Shown in pieces: positions 60,827 to 64,000 of a DNA stretch of 64,000 nt. The translations under genes were made by a program, and so were the position numbers. The notes under the pieces are model-generated. The model had not been told where the DNA came from, searched no databases, and worked only from the letters and a program-made list of their open reading frames with translations. How positions within the stretch are numbered: position 1 is the stretch's first letter; every line of letters begins with the position of its first letter. This DNA is from Clostridium_AM sp963780135 (GTDB taxonomy: Bacteria > Bacillota > Clostridia > Clostridiales > Clostridiaceae): NCBI GenBank assembly GCA_963780135.1, contig CAWAAR010000003.1, positions 1,116,001-1,180,000 on the forward strand, read 5' to 3'.

Positions 60827-62353
60827 ATGGAAAAGGATGTTAAATCAAACTCGTATAGATGGTTTGCCCTTGCAGCAGTGGTTATGGGCACATTTATGGC
60901 TATTCTTGATACTAGTATAGTAAATATTGGGATACCTAAAATGATGTCAGTTTTTAATGTATCCTTAGATGATGTGCAGTGGGTTCTAACTGCTTATACA
61001 CTTACGTTAGGTGCTATTGTACCTCTTACAGGATTTTTAGGAGAAAAGTTTGGAAATAAAAAATTATATATTTTTGCATTAATTTCATTTACAGCAGGGT
61101 CTTTACTTTGTGGCCTGTCATGGAGCAATTCATCAATGGTAGTATTTCGTATATTACAAGCTATTGGTGGAGGAATGATTATGCCAGTTAGTATGTCTAT
61201 TATTTTTCAAATGTTTGACCCAAAAGAACGTGGATTAGCTTTAGGTTTTTGGGGAATAGCAACTATGGCAGCTCCTGCTATAGGACCCACTTTAGGTGGA
61301 TTTATTATTGAAAAATTAGATTGGAGGTTAATTTTTTATGTGAATGTTCCTATAGGAGTTATTGCAGTAATTTTGTCAAGTATTCTGCTAGAAGAGTTTC
61401 CTCATAAAGCTACACAAAAGCTTGACTTTATGGGATTTATATTTTCAACAGTGGGCATTGTAAGTATTTTATATGTTTTAAGTCAAAATCCTATAGATTG
61501 GGGAGATGTAAAAAACCCTATTATTATTACAATAGGAGTTTTTAATTTAATAATGTTTATTATAAACGAGTTAACTGTTTCAGAGCCACTTTTGGACTTA
61601 AAATTACTAAAAGAACTTAATTTTTCCTTTTCTTTAATTGCTTTAACTTTAATAAATATGTCATTAATGGGAGGTGTATATGCAATACCTTTGTTCCTAC
61701 AAAGGCTTAAGGGATATACAGCTATGCAAACAGGTATGCTAATGTTTCCATCTGCAATTGTTACAGGACTTATGATGCCTATAAGCGGAAAAATGGTGGA
61801 TAAAATTAACCCAAAGATAATAATACTGCCTGGACTAATTTTATTAGGTTTATCCTCATACAAATTAGGTAGAATAGATTTAAATACATCGAGAGACATG
61901 ACCAATCTACTTTTGATACTTCGTGGAGCTGGACTAGGGCTTACTATGATGCCCCTTACTACTTTAGGCATGAATACTCTGCCTAAGGATTTAATAACAC
62001 AAGGTTCAACTCTTCAGAATACTTTTAAACAAATAGCAGGATCTATTGCTATAACTATGATGACACTTTCTCTTACAAGTAAAATGAATATAAATTATTA
62101 TAGATTATCAGAACAGGTAACACCTTTTAATATACCTGTTGTAGGATTTTTAAATCAAATTCAAGGTAAATTAACACAAAGTGGAATGTCCTTTATGCAA
62201 TCACAGAGTCAATCTAATAGTATTCTTATAGGATTAATTAAGCAGCAAGCTTCTGCAGATGCTTTTGATTATATATTAATGCTGTGTGCGTTATTTGTAT
62301 TAGTAGCGTTGATTGCAACTTTATTAATAAGAATTAAAGCTGATCAAAATTAA
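60827..62353 (+). CDS. MFS multidrug exporter, DHA2 (EmrB/QacA) family
   Basis: 508 residues, 14 membrane helices. LDTSIVNIGIPKM in helix 1, the motif A GFLGEKFGNKKLYIF, and the motif C-like region GIATMAAPAIGPTLGGF mark the DHA2 family of proton-driven drug exporters. AGAGGTGAG precedes the ATG. Third gene of the operon, under the divergent TetR regulator, with two fusion proteins ahead of it. The substrates are probably hydrophobic drugs or host-derived compounds. Confidence 0.94.
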   Translation: MEKDVKSNSYRWFALAAVVMGTFMAILDTSIVNIGIPKMMSVFNVSLDDVQWVLTAYTLTLGAIVPLTGFLGEKFGNKKLYIFALISFTAGSLLCGLSWSNSSMVVFRILQAIGGGMIMPVSMSIIFQMFDPKERGLALGFWGIATMAAPAIGPTLGGFIIEKLDWRLIFYVNVPIGVIAVILSSILLEEFPHKATQKLDFMGFIFSTVGIVSILYVLSQNPIDWGDVKNPIIITIGVFNLIMFIINELTVSEPLLDLKLLKELNFSFSLIALTLINMSLMGGVYAIPLFLQRLKGYTAMQTGMLMFPSAIVTGLMMPISGKMVDKINPKIIILPGLILLGLSSYKLGRIDLNTSRDMTNLLLILRGAGLGLTMMPLTTLGMNTLPKDLITQGSTLQNTFKQIAGSIAITMMTLSLTSKMNINYYRLSEQVTPFNIPVVGFLNQIQGKLTQSGMSFMQSQSQSNSILIGLIKQQASADAFDYILMLCALFVLVALIATLLIRIKADQN

Positions 62354-62463
62354 AATTGGTTTCTTTATTAAATATTAGGGGTGGCAGTTATGCTGTAAAA
62401 AATCAAAATATTTAAAGGAATAATAGTGTTTTTAAAAAAAATAAAAAAAATTGTAAAAAACAG

Positions 62464-62492
62464 TTGACGAATTAAATATTTGCTAGTATAAT
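62464..62492 (+). promoter_or_regulatory. Sigma-A promoter of the tRNA cluster
   Basis: TTGACG (62464-62469), 17 bp spacer, TATAAT (62487-62492). It lies 34 bp before the first tRNA. Confidence 0.85.
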
Positions 62493-62526
62493 TAGTAAAT
62501 GTGTTGAGGAAATAAACAATACAAAT

Positions 62527-62601
62527 TGGGGTGTCGCCAAGCGGTAAGGCATAGCACTTTGACTGCTACATTCGTAGGTTCGAATCCTGCCATCCCAGCC
62601 A
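62527..62601 (+). tRNA. tRNA-Gln (anticodon TTG)
   Basis: Acceptor TGGGGTG pairs with CATCCCA, D-loop GCCAAGCGGTAAGGC, anticodon stem TAGCA/TGCTA around CTTTGAC, T-loop GGTTCGAATCC, encoded CCA. The anticodon TTG reads glutamine. Confidence 0.95.
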
Positions 62602-62604
62602 TAT

Positions 62605-62680
62605 GGTTTACTAGCTCAGTTGGTAGAGCACATGACTTTTAATCATGTTGTCCGGGGTTCGATTCCCCGGTAAGCCACCA
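62605..62680 (+). tRNA. tRNA-Lys (anticodon TTT)
   Basis: Acceptor GGTTTAC/GTAAGCC, D-arm GCTCAGTTGGTAGAGC, anticodon stem CATGA/TCATG around CTTTTAA, T-arm CCGGGGTTCGATTCCCCGG, encoded CCA. It starts 3 bp after tRNA-Gln, so the two share a transcript. Confidence 0.96.
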
Positions 62681-62737
62681 AATAACTAAAGATAAGCAAT
62701 AGCTTGTTTTTAGTTATAAACTTTAATTTAATAGCAT

Positions 62738-62822
62738 GCAGGTGTGGCGGAATTGGCAGACGCACTAGACTTAGGATCTAGCGCCTAACGGTGTATGGGT
62801 TCGACTCCCTTCACCTGCACCA
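62738..62822 (+). tRNA. tRNA-Leu (anticodon TAG)
   Basis: Acceptor GCAGGTG/CACCTGC, anticodon stem CTAGA/TCTAG around CTTAGGA, a long variable arm (CGCCTAACGGTG) as expected for leucine, T-arm with GGTTCGACTCC, encoded CCA. Confidence 0.96.
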
Positions 62823-62834
62823 TTTAATGCAAAA

Positions 62835-62868
62835 AACAAGTAATTTTTGAAATTACTTGTTTTTTTTA
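62835..62868 (+). terminator. Terminator of the tRNA cluster
   Basis: AACAAGTAATT (62835-62845) pairs with AATTACTTGTT (62851-62861), followed by a long T-run. Confidence 0.92.
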
Positions 62869-62964
62869 TCTAATGAAAAATTATATTTTAAATAGAACAA
62901 TTTTCTTTCAGTAGGAAAGAGAAAATATTAAATTTGTAAAAAAATATCTTCATGTAAAAAAATG

Positions 62965-62993
62965 TTGAAAATTAAATAAATGCATATTATAAT
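62965..62993 (+). promoter_or_regulatory. Promoter for the small membrane peptide gene
   Basis: TTGAAA (62965-62970), 17 bp spacer, TATAAT (62988-62993). Confidence 0.65.
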
Positions 62994-63101
62994 CTAATTA
63001 TATAAATTGATGAAATAAAATGAAAAATCTAAGAAATGGCAATAATTTAAAAATTCTTATAAGAAAATTTAAATTATGTCATATTACGGAGGTGGTTTGT
63101 T

Positions 63102-63200
63102 GTGAAAAAGTTAGAAACAAAAACAATAATCACTATTGCTGCATCTTCATTAGTGCTAGCTTTTATGGGAGGATTTGCTCTATTGAAGAAAAAAAAATAA
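63102..63200 (+). CDS. Small single-pass membrane peptide, end affected by an A8 run
   Basis: A GTG at 63102, after GGAGGTGG, opens MKKLETKTIITIAASSLVLA FMGGFALLKK (written in two parts), one membrane helix with positive ends. As given, the A8 run at 63189-63196 carries the frame past 63200 and through the terminator hairpin at 63207 to a stop at about 63275. One more A would give a clean TAA just before that terminator and a 32-residue peptide. I take the short form as the likely gene. No function is known. Confidence 0.55.
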   Translation: MKKLETKTIITIAASSLVLAFMGGFALLKKKK

Positions 63201-63206
63201 TGGCAT

Positions 63207-63247
63207 GCTGGACATAAATAAAAAATTTACTTATGTCCAGTTTTTTT
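63207..63247 (+). terminator. Terminator after the small peptide gene
   Basis: CTGGACATAA (63207-63216) pairs with TTATGTCCAG (63230-63239), followed by T8. Confidence 0.92.
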
Positions 63248-63452
63248 ATTTAAAAAATAAAATTTAGTCATTTTAAATTTAAAGGTGAAAATAAAACATT
63301 AAATAGAAATTTAATACAAAACAATATTTATCATTGAGATAAGCTAATTAGGAGCTTATTTTTTTAATGTTTTAAATATTGTGTATAACAACATAAAACG
63401 ACTTTTTTCGATTATAATAAATATATATTTAGTACAAATGGGGAGTTGTTTT

Positions 63453-64000
63453 ATGAAAATTAATAATTTTGTTTTATATGAAGACAGTAAAGAGGATAGC
63501 TTTGCATATGGCACAAAATTCACACCAAAAAGGACATTAAATAAATTAACGGATTTTATGATTGCTTCTATAAAAAAGCATATTAATAATGAAGATACTT
63601 ACAATATATCATTTAAAAGAAATCAAAATGGTAATTCTGCTTCAAGTAGCTATAGTTTTAATAGAGAAAATTTCAAACAATATATAGACTTTTTAATGAA
63701 TTTTACTATTGATATAACAGAAAATAAGTCTAATTCAGAAAAGAAATTTGTTATAGATGGTGAAGTTAAAATAACTTTAAGTTCACTTAATAAAGAATAT
63801 ATAAAGATATGTGCTATAAAGCAGGATGAAAGTTCTATAAGTAGAATATTTTTTACTTTATTAAAAAAAGAATTAATGATTTATATAAATGTGCTTCAAA
63901 GCATTTATTCTGGAAAAGAAATTGTAAGTTCTTTAGGTTATGAAATGGGATTTTTAATTAATCCTTTAAGTAAAAAAGAAAGAGACTTTCTTTATTTGAA
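63453..64000 (+). CDS. Unknown protein, 3-prime end beyond the window
   Basis: An ATG at 63453 with GGGGAG ten bases upstream opens a frame that stays open to base 64000 (182 codons seen). It begins MKINNFVLYEDSKEDSFAYG, is rich in Lys, Asn and Ser, and has no signal peptide or clear membrane helix. No domain is recognised in the visible part. A TATAAT-like box in GATTATAATAA about 40 bp upstream may be its promoter. Confidence 0.7.
   Translation, partial: MKINNFVLYEDSKEDSFAYGTKFTPKRTLNKLTDFMIASIKKHINNEDTYNISFKRNQNGNSASSSYSFNRENFKQYIDFLMNFTIDITENKSNSEKKFVIDGEVKITLSSLNKEYIKICAIKQDESSISRIFFTLLKKELMIYINVLQSIYSGKEIVSSLGYEMGFLINPLSKKERDFLYL

Noticed and set aside
63020..63217. A 65-codon frame starting ATGAAAAATCTAAG
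   Set aside because: No ribosome binding site, odd Cys-rich composition, and it overlaps the better-supported small membrane peptide in another frame.

Overview
The window is low-GC, AT-rich DNA with strong GGAGG ribosome binding sites, frequent TTG/GTG starts, clostridial gene families (CWB2 cell-wall proteins, 7TMR-DISM kinases, YjjI glycyl radical enzyme, QueT, ISLre2) and dense intrinsic terminators. It looks like a chromosomal segment of a Clostridium sensu stricto species. The species cannot be fixed from the sequence alone.

Layout. 1-3.7 kb: a two-component pair on the minus strand, a dual-kinase hybrid sensor and a frameshifted response regulator. 3.7-4.8 kb: insertion-sequence debris. 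4.8-13 kb: a permease, the de novo NAD operon nadA-nadB-nadC (minus), and an SsuABC/TauABC-type ABC importer. 13-21.9 kb: an accessory island with long palindromic repeats, a two-gene cassette of unknown function (one member has a HEPN-like RNCLAH motif, the other a ParB-like DGHH motif), a ClbS/DfsB-type protein, and two broken transposases (an IS1634-like one with a frameshift, an ISLre2 one with an in-frame TGA). 22-25.6 kb: the p-aminobenzoate/folate operon pabA-pabB-pabC-folP. 25.7-36.8 kb: patatin phospholipase, a small unknown protein plus a CBS-GGDEF protein, a heterodimeric ABC exporter, PepD, an atypical kinase-fold protein, and the YjjI/YjjW glycyl radical enzyme with its activase. 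36.9-49.3 kb: a segment bounded by two inverted copies of a ~235 bp palindromic element, containing a stand-alone SIR2-like protein, a YbaK-type deacylase, psuK-psuG with an ECF S component, a CWB2/DUF5050 surface protein, a TetR-controlled redox operon and a P1 peptidase. 49.4-55.3 kb: an S1-domain protein and an operon coding a PP2C phosphatase, an RsbW-like kinase, a chemoreceptor and an RsbV-like STAS protein. 55.3-64 kb: a minus-strand queuosine-salvage pair (radical SAM plus QueT) behind a preQ1-I riboswitch, a DMT permease, a TetR regulator divergent from a HlyD/EmrA/EmrB efflux operon, three tRNA genes (Gln, Lys, Leu), and a truncated unknown gene at the right edge.

Four dispersed repeat families run through the intergenic DNA: a ~450 bp long-hairpin element (two full copies, one diverged, two partial), a short structured element beginning GTGATTCTTAG (four copies, one of which supplies the folP stop codon), the ~235 bp palindrome pair, and a single IS605-end-like structured element. 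Several genes are broken at A/T homopolymers (134-139, 17332-17338, 19786-19792, 63189-63196). These may be real mutations, programmed frameshifts or sequencing errors.

The best candidates for undescribed biology are the HEPN-like/ParB-like cassette (13874-16288), the SIR2 gene set among mobile repeats (37560-39080), the chemoreceptor inside a partner-switching operon (51013-55240), and the structured dispersed element (11852-11995).
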